Of a DNA stretch of 38,395 nt, positions 17,422 to 24,443 are shown piece by piece. The translations under genes and the position numbers were made by a program. How positions within the stretch are numbered: position 1 is the first letter of the stretch; each line of letters begins with the position of its first letter. Below the pieces are notes generated by a model. It saw only the letters and a list, made by a program, of their open reading frames with translations. It made no database searches and had not been told where the DNA came from. The stretch is from Nitrosomonas ureae (GTDB taxonomy: Bacteria; Pseudomonadota; Gammaproteobacteria; Burkholderiales; Nitrosomonadaceae): assembly GCF_900108305.1 (NCBI RefSeq), contig NZ_FNUX01000029.1, positions 1-38,395 of the forward strand. Reading direction: 5' to 3'.

Positions 17422-18506
17422 CAGCTGCTTTGCCGCTGTGAGGAATGCATAGCAGCTGCGGATGATTCGCGCCAGATTTGTTTTAGCGCCGGCCATAATC
17501 CGCTGCGCAGTGTTTGGATATACTGGGAATTGTCTGTCAGATTATTGACCAAACGGCGCTGTGCCTTGCCAAGATTGTGGTATGGCATGCTCATAAAAAG
17601 ATGGTGCGTGGCATGGTAACGCAGGCCGACGGGTGCCCATAGCGGCGTAATCAGGAAATTGCCGGGAATATTGATCGAGTCCAGATACTGCTCAGACAAT
17701 GTCATCTTGCGGTCTCCGGGATTGCGGTAAGCGTGTGCAGCCAGCGTACGCAATGAATTGAGAATAAAAACAGTTACCGCGATCAAATACCAGAGTATTA
17801 ATAACGAATAGGGGAAAACCTCCAGTATCACCAGTGCGATGACAGCTGTGCCAAACAAGCAAGCAGCGATTTCTTGCTGCCGCCAATTGAGGTCGTTGCG
17901 AACAGCATTTTCAGCGCGCCGGTAAGTTGGATCAATCGTCAATGACGATGCACGTTTCCATACAACTTTGCGCAGCGGGGGAATCAGATAAGTAAGGGGT
18001 GTCAATATCACAAACCGCATCGCCAGAAAGATTGGAATCAGCAGCGACAATAGCACATACACCGCCATTTTTCCGGGCTTGCGCGTCGCAAACGGCAGGT
18101 ATTCTCCATCTGCATGGGTGCCATATACATCCGGTTTGTGATGATCATTATGCACGCCATCATAAGTAAACGAAGGGATCATGAATGGGATGCCGCTCAA
18201 GATGTTCCATGCCAGGCGGAAGTTCTGGAACGTGCCTTTTTTCAAATGTGCCAGCTCATGCACAAAAATCGCCGAGCGGTATAACGCCAGTACAGCGACT
18301 ATAAAGCTACCCAATTGCCACAGTGATAAAAACGGAGAGAACAATGCAGTGAAGAAAGCAACCCAGCCCAGTGTGACATGAAACAGAAAATCAACCCAAT
18401 ATATCCACGGATTCGGCGTCATCAGATCGCGTACCAGATGATGTGCTTCCCGCAATGGAAACTCCTTGACGTAAGGTGTTTTCTGTTCAATAGTTTGTTC
18501 AGTCAC
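17421..18506 (-). CDS. Membrane fatty acid desaturase
   Basis: The 361-residue integral membrane diiron protein has the three histidine boxes of the desaturase superfamily: HELAH (83-87), HNDHH (119-123) and HATHH (298-302). These are separated by hydrophobic segments around 43-80, 150-180 and 215-260. It would use oxygen and reducing power to introduce a double bond or hydroxyl into a lipid acyl chain. The exact substrate is unknown. The start codon is GTG at 18506, with AAGGA about 14 bases upstream. Its stop overlaps the gpmA start, so the two are coupled. An HIT protein gene lies 22 bp upstream. Confidence 0.88.
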   Translation of the reverse strand: MTEQTIEQKTPYVKEFPLREAHHLVRDLMTPNPWIYWVDFLFHVTLGWVAFFTALFSPFLSLWQLGSFIVAVLALYRSAIFVHELAHLKKGTFQNFRLAWNILSGIPFMIPSFTYDGVHNDHHKPDVYGTHADGEYLPFATRKPGKMAVYVLLSLLIPIFLAMRFVILTPLTYLIPPLRKVVWKRASSLTIDPTYRRAENAVRNDLNWRQQEIAACLFGTAVIALVILEVFPYSLLILWYLIAVTVFILNSLRTLAAHAYRNPGDRKMTLSEQYLDSINIPGNFLITPLWAPVGLRYHATHHLFMSMPYHNLGKAQRRLVNNLTDNSQYIQTLRSGLWPALKQIWRESSAAAMHSSQRQSS

Positions 18507-18528
18507 TTGTTGTTTCGCATCCTTACAG

Positions 18529-18984
18529 TTACGGCCAGCAGGTTCGGAGATGTTCCATAATCTGTTGATTGATCGCTGTATCCGTTTTGTTGATTTGACT
18601 CAGGTTCGGCACAGCCGGCCAACCTGCATCAATGAATTCCACCCCGGAAAATGACTTAGGGCGGTCATAGCGTGGCAGCACATGAAAATGCACGTCCGGA
18701 TCAACCATCATCAGCATCAGATAATTGATTTTGTCATATTGAAAAGCCCGGCCTAGCGTCAATTCGATATGGCGGGTTACCTCATGGAGTTCCGTAAAAC
18801 TCGCTATGCTCAACTCCGGGAAAGCGTTAGCCGGCTCGTGCGCGACTAAAACCAGCGCGCCCAGTGTAGCCTGCGCGGGGCGTAACAGTACTGACCAGTG
18901 TTGATACGCTCGGATCACTGTTTCTGGCGCACCGAACTTGCGCATGGTAGCGTTGCAATCTGATGGAACCGGATTCCGCATCAT
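18529..18984 (-). CDS. HIT-family nucleotide hydrolase/transferase-like protein
   Basis: The 151-residue protein has the histidine-triad region DPDVHFHVLPRYDRP (95-109). The usual H-x-H-x-H pattern is here D97-V-H99-F-H101-V, so the first His is replaced by Asp while the two later His, including the catalytic one, are kept. HIT proteins hydrolyse or transfer nucleotidyl groups (Ap4A, AMP conjugates). The gene starts 6 bp after the nucleotidyltransferase stop and is followed closely by the desaturase gene, so it belongs to the same transcript. Substrate is unknown. Confidence 0.85.
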   Translation of the reverse strand: MMRNPVPSDCNATMRKFGAPETVIRAYQHWSVLLRPAQATLGALVLVAHEPANAFPELSIASFTELHEVTRHIELTLGRAFQYDKINYLMLMMVDPDVHFHVLPRYDRPKSFSGVEFIDAGWPAVPNLSQINKTDTAINQQIMEHLRTCWP

Positions 18985-18990
18985 GTGAAT

Positions 18991-19740
18991 TCACTCGCTA
19001 AAAATAATTCCCGCCCGTGCCAAGTCCTCGATAAAATCAATTTCGCACCAACGAAAGCCTTTGATAGAACAGGAGTTTACCAAATGTTGCTCGGCTAGGC
19101 GATCAATAATCGATAAATACCATGATTTCAGTTCCGCCGGATGTCGCAAAGCCTCTTCCACGGCATTACGAAACGCATGTGCGCCTTGCTCGCGGAAGTA
19201 AATCAAACCGATCGATTCCGCGTTGACTTGATGGGGCGGCACGATTTTACTGACTTGCTTTACCCAGCGATCGGCGTCCAGTTGCACTTTCATATCGTCG
19301 GCGTCATAAGTATCCTTATCATCTACACTCAGTGTAATGGGCGCAGGCTCTGAATTCAAGACCTTGTTCAGCAACGCCGATTCGATTACGGTATCGCCGT
19401 TTAGCAGCAAGAAATCGCCATCCATTTCAGCACGTGCAATCCAGCAGCTTGCCAGATTATCTGCTACCTCATAAAAGGGGTTAAACAGAATTTTAATCTT
19501 GGGATGGCTGGCGTAACGTTGTTGCAATAACGCCTCAATCAGAGCTACCTGAAAGCCGGTAATAATCGTAATATCATTTACGCCCACAGCCAGCAAAGCA
19601 TCAATTTGCCATGCCAGCACAGGTTTATCGGAAACTGGCAATAAGCATTTCGGCATACTCTCGGTTAGCGGCAACAAACGACGGCCCTGCCCGGCGCTCA
19701 GAATGATGGCTTTGATCGGTTTCGTGACTTGGTTCGTCAT
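18991..19740 (-). CDS. Sugar/choline-phosphate nucleotidyltransferase family protein
   Basis: The 249-residue protein has a Rossmann-like NTP transferase fold. LSAGQGRRLLPLTESMPKCL (14-33) is the nucleotide-binding signature, and NGDT (114-117) carries the metal-binding Asp. Size and the PKCLLPVSDKPVLAWQI pattern fit the phosphocholine cytidylyltransferase / sugar-phosphate nucleotidyltransferase group. It would form an activated NDP-linked headgroup or sugar from NTP. The neighbouring HIT and desaturase genes hint at lipid or surface-glycan metabolism, which is an inference from context only. It is the first gene of the downstream run, 91 bp after the cysteine desulfurase. Confidence 0.8.
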   Translation of the reverse strand: MTNQVTKPIKAIILSAGQGRRLLPLTESMPKCLLPVSDKPVLAWQIDALLAVGVNDITIITGFQVALIEALLQQRYASHPKIKILFNPFYEVADNLASCWIARAEMDGDFLLLNGDTVIESALLNKVLNSEPAPITLSVDDKDTYDADDMKVQLDADRWVKQVSKIVPPHQVNAESIGLIYFREQGAHAFRNAVEEALRHPAELKSWYLSIIDRLAEQHLVNSCSIKGFRWCEIDFIEDLARAGIIFSE

Positions 19741-19831
19741 AGATAAATTGATTTTAAGGTGCTTTTCATGCGACGCGATAATGGCAATGCAGCATTGTAA
19801 CCAAGTTTGGATTTATAAAGTGCGGCATGCT

Positions 19832-20989
19832 TTAAAAAGAAAGACTGCTGGTCTGCTTCAACTCTGCAACAATGTGACGGGTGGCGTGCAAGAAATTATC
19901 AACTTGTTCCAGCGTATTACTGCGCCCCAAACTGATACGCACCGCGCAGCGTGCAAGCATCGGATCGACCTGCATGGCATTCAGCACGTGACTTTGCCCC
20001 GGATTTACGCTGGAACAGGCAGCTCCGGCAGCAACGGCAAAACCGGCTTTATCCAGCTTAACCACCAGCGTGTCACCTTCAATATCCGGTAATGCAAAAT
20101 AACACGTGTTGGGAATGCGCACAGCAGCGCTGCCAAAAATTACCGCACCCATATCTACGAGCCCTTTTTCTAACTGGTACCGCAATACGGAAACATGCTG
20201 CCCAGTTTCGATCATGCGCGCTTGCGCCAATTCGCACGCGACGCCAAAACCCACAATTGCGGGCACATTCTCGGTGCCGGAACGCAGTCCGTTTTCATGT
20301 CCGCCGCCATAGATCAGTGGTTTCAATAACAATCGCTTGTCGACGATCAAGGCTGCCGCGCCTTTGGGGCCATAAATCTTGTGCGCGGAAAGTGTCATGG
20401 CATGCACTTTGAGCGCCGAAAAATCAAGCGGAATTTTCCCCAATCCCTGAATTGCGTCGGTGTGTACATAAGCGCCATGTGAGCGCGCCAATTCGGCAAC
20501 ATGGGCAACGTCTTGAATCACGCCGGTTTCGTTATTGGCCAGCATTACCGCAACTAATCCTGGCTTGTGGCTCTGCATCGCGTTACCTGCCGCATCCAGA
20601 TCCACTTGTCCGGACGCATTCACCGCCAGCTGGTGCATTGCCCACGCATCGCAACTGCGGCGAGAAAGCGCTTGGGCCGGTTTCAACACACAGGGATGCT
20701 CAATCGCGCTGATGAATAAATTGCCGGGCTTCAAACTATCGGCCGCGCCGCGGATAAACAAGTTATTCGCTTCCGAGCCACCGCTAGTGAAAATCACCTG
20801 TGCCGGCTGTACTCCTACCGCATCCGCTACCTGCCTCCGTGCCTTGTCAATTGCCTGGCGCGCGTTCAAACCATACCCATGACGGCTGGAAGCATTGCCG
20901 AATTCCTGCTGAAAGTATGGCAGCATGGCTTCTAACACGGTGTCATCAATACGGGTAGTGGCGTTATGGTCGAAATAAACTGGTTCCAT
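19832..20989 (-). CDS. Cysteine desulfurase family protein (NifS/IscS-like)
   Basis: The 385-residue PLP enzyme removes sulfur from cysteine for Fe-S cluster or thio-cofactor synthesis. Seen are YFDHNATTRID at the N-terminus, TSGGSEANN (69-76), the cofactor Lys204 in SAHKIYGPKG, RSGTENVPAIVG (236-247) and the persulfide Cys325 in GAACSSVNPG. ATG 20989 is chosen because family members begin with M-x-P-V/I-Y-F/L-D. The frame stays open up to 21085 and ATG 20998 is also possible. No isc/suf partners are adjacent, so its specific pathway is not shown. Confidence 0.92.
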   Translation of the reverse strand: MEPVYFDHNATTRIDDTVLEAMLPYFQQEFGNASSRHGYGLNARQAIDKARRQVADAVGVQPAQVIFTSGGSEANNLFIRGAADSLKPGNLFISAIEHPCVLKPAQALSRRSCDAWAMHQLAVNASGQVDLDAAGNAMQSHKPGLVAVMLANNETGVIQDVAHVAELARSHGAYVHTDAIQGLGKIPLDFSALKVHAMTLSAHKIYGPKGAAALIVDKRLLLKPLIYGGGHENGLRSGTENVPAIVGFGVACELAQARMIETGQHVSVLRYQLEKGLVDMGAVIFGSAAVRIPNTCYFALPDIEGDTLVVKLDKAGFAVAAGAACSSVNPGQSHVLNAMQVDPMLARCAVRISLGRSNTLEQVDNFLHATRHIVAELKQTSSLSF

Positions 20990-21138
20990 TCGGATCATCT
21001 GTAAATTGGGGAAAGACAGTATGATAAACCTAATGAATGTTTTTATGGTGTCTGCCTGCTGAAGGTTTTTCCTAGAGTTCCCCAATATTGAATGATAGAA
21101 TCATTCAAAGCCGATAATCAAATCAAGGGAACTGCGTT

Positions 21139-21882
21139 ATGCTGGCAGAGAAACGCTTAACTGAATTGGGTTTTACACTCAGTCAGGCAATGGATTTTAT
21201 CAATACAAATATTAATCAGCCCCAAATAATCTTTGATGTAGCATCAGAACACGGTGTAAACACCAGAATGCTGAGTGAAATATCGGGTTATTCGAAAGAC
21301 GTGGTTCATGAATATTTTTTAAATGCGGGCTATGATGGCGCGACGATAAACGTACTATTAAATACCAATCTTCTGGTGAATTCCAGTTTAGGTTCGTTGG
21401 AAAGTCTTGTCGCCTTTAATGAAAGAGAAGGTGTTTTATCGAATGCCTCGTTGCGTGAGGTGGTTAAGCCGGCAATTGATGCGAATTACGACTATGATGG
21501 GACTTTTGGCCCGGCAAACTTGAATCAATCTGATGACGGAATTTATTCTTCAGGAGAGTTAGGTGTAGAAAACCTGAATAATGTCCTTGCAACCAATGAC
21601 AACCTGGAATCTTTGTTCTATGGTTCATTAATTAATATTTTCCTGGCGCTTGACCAAACTGAACTGGATCAGATCAACACGTTTCCCGCAGGTGACGATC
21701 CCGACGAGTTTCAGGTGCTTATCCTTGAAGCATTGAGTGAATCACCGACACCAGCTGCCTGGAATGATGAACAGCTGGCTGATCTGGTAACCGATGAAGC
21801 CATCAATATCGTGGAAAGATATTGGGTCAGTGATCTTATCGGCGTACTGGATCATAGTTTATTGGGATTAGCCTCAGCTTAA
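21139..21882 (+). CDS. Uncharacterised protein, paralogue A of a duplicated cassette
   Basis: I do not recognise a named family. The 247-residue acidic protein has no signal peptide or membrane helix. An N-terminal alpha-helical block (FINTNINQPQIIFDVASEHG, then VNTRMLSEISGYSKDVVHEY) is followed by a conserved SLGSLESLVAFNEREGVLSN segment. A short EF-hand-like stretch NQSDDGIYSSGEL and a C-terminal block ending LDHSLLGLA follow. It is clearly homologous end to end with the protein at 22890-23645. AAGGGA lies about 9 bases upstream of the start. It converges on the split gene at 22051-22755. Cytosolic regulation or secretion without a classical signal are both open. Confidence 0.8.
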   Translation: MLAEKRLTELGFTLSQAMDFINTNINQPQIIFDVASEHGVNTRMLSEISGYSKDVVHEYFLNAGYDGATINVLLNTNLLVNSSLGSLESLVAFNEREGVLSNASLREVVKPAIDANYDYDGTFGPANLNQSDDGIYSSGELGVENLNNVLATNDNLESLFYGSLINIFLALDQTELDQINTFPAGDDPDEFQVLILEALSESPTPAAWNDEQLADLVTDEAINIVERYWVSDLIGVLDHSLLGLASA

Positions 21883-21899
21883 AAGCGAATGATCGTTAT

Positions 21900-21924
21900 C
21901 ATCAAGACAGTTATTGTCTTGATG
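21900..21924 (+). terminator. Hairpin after paralogue A
   Basis: Perfect 10-bp arms CATCAAGACA and TGTCTTGATG enclose the loop GTTAT, starting 18 bp after the stop codon. Only a broken T-rich stretch (TTTGTTT) follows, so termination may be partial. Confidence 0.6.
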
Positions 21925-22050
21925 AGTGATTTGTTTGACTCAATTGAGAAATTAACTATTAGCGTATTAGCAGCAAGTATATTTTTTATAGGCATACTCC
22001 GCCGCTATCATCAATAACGATCCAACAACATGAATTGTTTGTTGAAACGA

Positions 22051-22545
22051 TTAACAGCTCGCCGTTTTAATGCACACGCGATACCATGTTCCGCCAGAAT
22101 AAACATCAGTACAGCATGGATTTATTTTTTCGGTAATGATGTATAAGGATGTGGGTGTCCCCAGTTCTGGTAAGGACTGAGGTAAATGCGGCAATGCAGG
22201 GTTGATCGCAACATAATCCTCACTTCTGAAAATTTTAGCGTCTCCGCTTATCGCATCGGTTGCAACGACAAAACCGATTTCAAATTCAGTGACTTTCGAA
22301 ACTCTCTTGAGTATCGTTTTTAAACTGTGGGTAAGTTCACTGCTTAGCGATGGAATTGAAGGGTCTGTGTTGTTGTTTCCACTTTTCTCACAGATCAGCG
22401 CAGTCTGTGCATCGACATGGATATAGTTGCAATTTTGTGCGCCTTCTACCATACCCGAGACTGGCACAACGTTGATTGCGGTAATTTTTTTGTATTGAGG
22501 GATTCGTGGATCATCGGATGTGAGCGTGAGCTCGGGCTGTTTCAT
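22051..22545 (-). pseudogene. C-terminal part of a split exported protein, partner of paralogue A
   Basis: The 164-codon frame aligns with the C-terminal two thirds of the lipoprotein at 23727-24422. Shared elements are a CNYIHVDAQTALICEKS segment (CNYISINGQIELICQKN in the other), a GFVVATDAISGDAKIF repeat and the tail NPCC...YRVC......C. It has no signal peptide of its own. It is in the same frame as the fragment at 22549-22755, separated only by consecutive TGA and TAA codons. A single ancestral gene broken by stops is therefore the simplest reading. Translation restart at ATG 22545 is possible but no good ribosome site precedes it. Function unknown. Confidence 0.65.
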
Positions 22546-22548
22546 TTA

Positions 22549-22755
22549 TCATGTGCACCACTGCACCGCTGCACCACTGCGGTTATCGATAAAACCTATC
22601 TGGGTAAATGAAAAACCTAGCGCTTTGGTGAGCTCTTCCGATTCGGCTTCCGTTAATCTGTTTTCCTCAGTAATCGCAGCATGCAATCCACTTGTAAGTA
22701 ACAATGAGAAAAATCCAATGATCATGGCTAATATCGTCAATACATTATTTTGCAC
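22549..22755 (-). pseudogene. N-terminal part of the split exported protein, with signal peptide
   Basis: A GTG start at 22755 has AAAGGGAGA about 5 bases upstream, a strong ribosome site. The product has a clean signal peptide (LTILAMIIGFFSLLLTSGLHA) and then about 40 mature residues ending GFIDNRSGAAVQWCT before TGA TAA. The mature part matches the first repeat of the 231-residue lipoprotein (ELANELENISG...GFVVLTDSTNG). Unlike that protein it lacks a lipobox Cys. It may still be made as a short secreted peptide. Three 8-bp units sit directly before the stop. Confidence 0.6.
22555..22578. repeat. Three 8-bp tandem units at the break of the split gene
   Basis: The + strand reads GCACCACT GCACCGCT GCACCACT, the middle copy differing by one base. 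The array lies 3 bp from the TGA/TAA pair (22546-22551) that separates the two halves of the exported-protein gene. Removing one or two units does not by itself restore a through-frame, so the array is associated with the break but does not fully explain it. Confidence 0.8.
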
Positions 22756-22889
22756 ACTATTCTCCCTTTAAAAGTAACTTTATCACCTGATCCATTAATT
22801 GAGATTGCAACCGTTCAGATATTTTCCAAACAAAGCGTATTCGTAGAGTATCATGCGCTACTATATATATACAAATAAAGGGTTAAATC

Positions 22890-23645
22890 ATGTCAGTAAA
22901 ATCATTCATTTCGGCTGAAGTACATTTAGCCAAACTTGGGTATAGTGTTCAACAGGCAAATGATTTTATTAATGCAAATGTTGGGCAGGCAGAAATAATT
23001 TTTGCTGCTGCCAGAGAAAATGGTGTAACGACTAACATGCTCAGCGAGATATCAGGACATTCGACGACTGTCATCCGGGATTATTTTGAAGCTGCCGGTC
23101 TAGAAAGTAAGGAAGTTGATTATACTAGCCTATTAATGAATTCTGATTTGGGTTCTTTGGAACAGCTGGTTGCATTTAACGAACGAGCCGGTATTTTGTC
23201 GAACACATCTCTGCGAGAAGCAGTTCGGCCACTTCAAATACTAACCTATGACGATACTTTTGTTCCATTTTATCCTCAGTTCCAACTTATTGATGGTATT
23301 TTTGATTCAGAAGAACTTGGCGTAGGACATCTAACTAATGTTCCGGCTGCAAGTGGTAGTGAAGAATCTTTGTTTTATGGTTCTTTGATTCGTATGTTCT
23401 TGGCGCTTGATGAATCTGAGCTAAATCAGATTAACACATTTCCTAGAAATGATGATCCAAAGGGATTCCAAGTTCTTCTTCTAGATGCATTAAGCGAGCC
23501 ACCTTCGACAATTGCCTGGAATGACGAAGAGCTGGTTGATTTGGTAACACATGAGGCCGTTAGAATTATCGATGAGTACTGGAATGGTGACTTGGTAGGC
23601 TCACTTGATCATAGCTTTCTGGGATTAGCTACAGCTCAAATTTGA
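22890..23645 (+). CDS. Uncharacterised protein, paralogue B of a duplicated cassette
   Basis: The 251-residue acidic protein is homologous over its full length to the protein at 21139-21882. Shared blocks include NMLSEISGHS, SLGSLEQLVAFNERAGILSN, SLREAVRP, ESLFYGSLIRMFLALDESEL, NQINTFPRNDDP and LDHSFLGLA. The region DDTFVPFYPQFQLIDGIFDS replaces the EF-hand-like stretch of paralogue A with a more degenerate one, so calcium binding is doubtful. No signal peptide or membrane helix is visible. AAAGGG lies about 10 bases upstream of ATG, after an AT-rich stretch with a TATATATATA run. It converges on the lipoprotein gene at 23727. Function unknown. Confidence 0.8.
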   Translation: MSVKSFISAEVHLAKLGYSVQQANDFINANVGQAEIIFAAARENGVTTNMLSEISGHSTTVIRDYFEAAGLESKEVDYTSLLMNSDLGSLEQLVAFNERAGILSNTSLREAVRPLQILTYDDTFVPFYPQFQLIDGIFDSEELGVGHLTNVPAASGSEESLFYGSLIRMFLALDESELNQINTFPRNDDPKGFQVLLLDALSEPPSTIAWNDEELVDLVTHEAVRIIDEYWNGDLVGSLDHSFLGLATAQI

Positions 23646-23663
23646 ACGATGGACAGTACAAGC

Positions 23664-23706
23664 GATAAACTCATCAAGACAACTAAGTTGCTTATATGAG
23701 TTTATC
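23664..23706 (+). terminator. Long hairpin after paralogue B
   Basis: Outer 11-bp arms GATAAACTCAT and ATGAGTTTATC enclose a smaller CAACT/AGTTG stem, giving a long interrupted hairpin 18 bp after the stop codon. It lies between convergent genes and may serve both directions. It contains ATCAAGACA, the arm sequence also found in the hairpin after paralogue A, which supports duplication of the whole unit. Confidence 0.6.
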
Positions 23707-23726
23707 AATCTAGTTTCTATTGATAT

Positions 23727-24422
23727 CTAGCAATTCATAAGCCTCTTACATACGTACACCATATCGCCATCGATAATTGTCCAATAGCAACAAGGGTTTT
23801 TCTTGTATGTTGTTACATTCCATGCGCTACCGCTGACTATTCCGGATATGGATTGGGGAAAGCTTGCCGACAGATCGGCATAATTATCCCGTTTTAATAG
23901 TTTCGCTTGGCCGGTCACGATGTCAACAAGCACAAGAAAACCAATGTTGCTTATTTCTGAAATTTTCTCAAGTTTGCTTGCAAGCTCGGAAGGTAATATA
24001 GATTCATCGACAACTAAATCTGATATAGATCGAGGTTCCACGCTTTCATTTTTCTGGCAAATGAGTTCAATTTGACCGTTGATACTAATATAATTACAAG
24101 AACTAAATTTTACTCCCTGTACTTCTACATCTGTGGCTGCGGTTATGGAAACTGATGCAATATTTCTAATTTCAGATGCAGCTTCAGGGCCAGTAACAGG
24201 ATAAACGTCTGCATCAGGGTGTTTTAAAAATATTTTTCTTCCATTAGTGCTATCGGTGAGTACCACAAAGCCAAAATTAACACCCGAAATATTTTCAAGT
24301 TCGTTGGCCAGTTCGATCGGCAAATCTTTTTGGGGTGTGCTTATTTTATGTGTGGCACATCCTGTCAATACAAGAGTTAAGAAAAACAAAAAAATCATCG
24401 ATATTTTTTTATAACTTAGCAT
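23727..24422 (-). CDS. Uncharacterised lipoprotein with two internal repeats and a CC...C tail
   Basis: The 231-residue protein has a type II signal peptide with lipobox LTGC (Cys22). The mature part contains two related segments: LPIELANELENISGVNFGF plus VVLTDSTNGRKIFLK, and later LPSELASKLEKISEISNIGF plus LVLVDIVTGQAKLLK. The tail NPCCYWTIIDGDMVYVCKRL plus MNC holds four Cys conserved in the split homologue at 22051. AAGGAG about 10 bases upstream supports the start. It lies 21 bp after the FecR-TPR-barrel gene on the same strand, so co-transcription is possible. No family is recognised. Confidence 0.75.
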   Translation of the reverse strand: MLSYKKISMIFLFFLTLVLTGCATHKISTPQKDLPIELANELENISGVNFGFVVLTDSTNGRKIFLKHPDADVYPVTGPEAASEIRNIASVSITAATDVEVQGVKFSSCNYISINGQIELICQKNESVEPRSISDLVVDESILPSELASKLEKISEISNIGFLVLVDIVTGQAKLLKRDNYADLSASFPQSISGIVSGSAWNVTTYKKNPCCYWTIIDGDMVYVCKRLMNC

Positions 24423-24443
24423 AATGCTGTTTTCTCCTTTTCG

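Noticed and set aside
21521..21563. EF-hand calcium-binding loop in paralogue A
   Set aside because: Only part of the loop pattern is present and it is not kept in paralogue B, so calcium binding is not supported.
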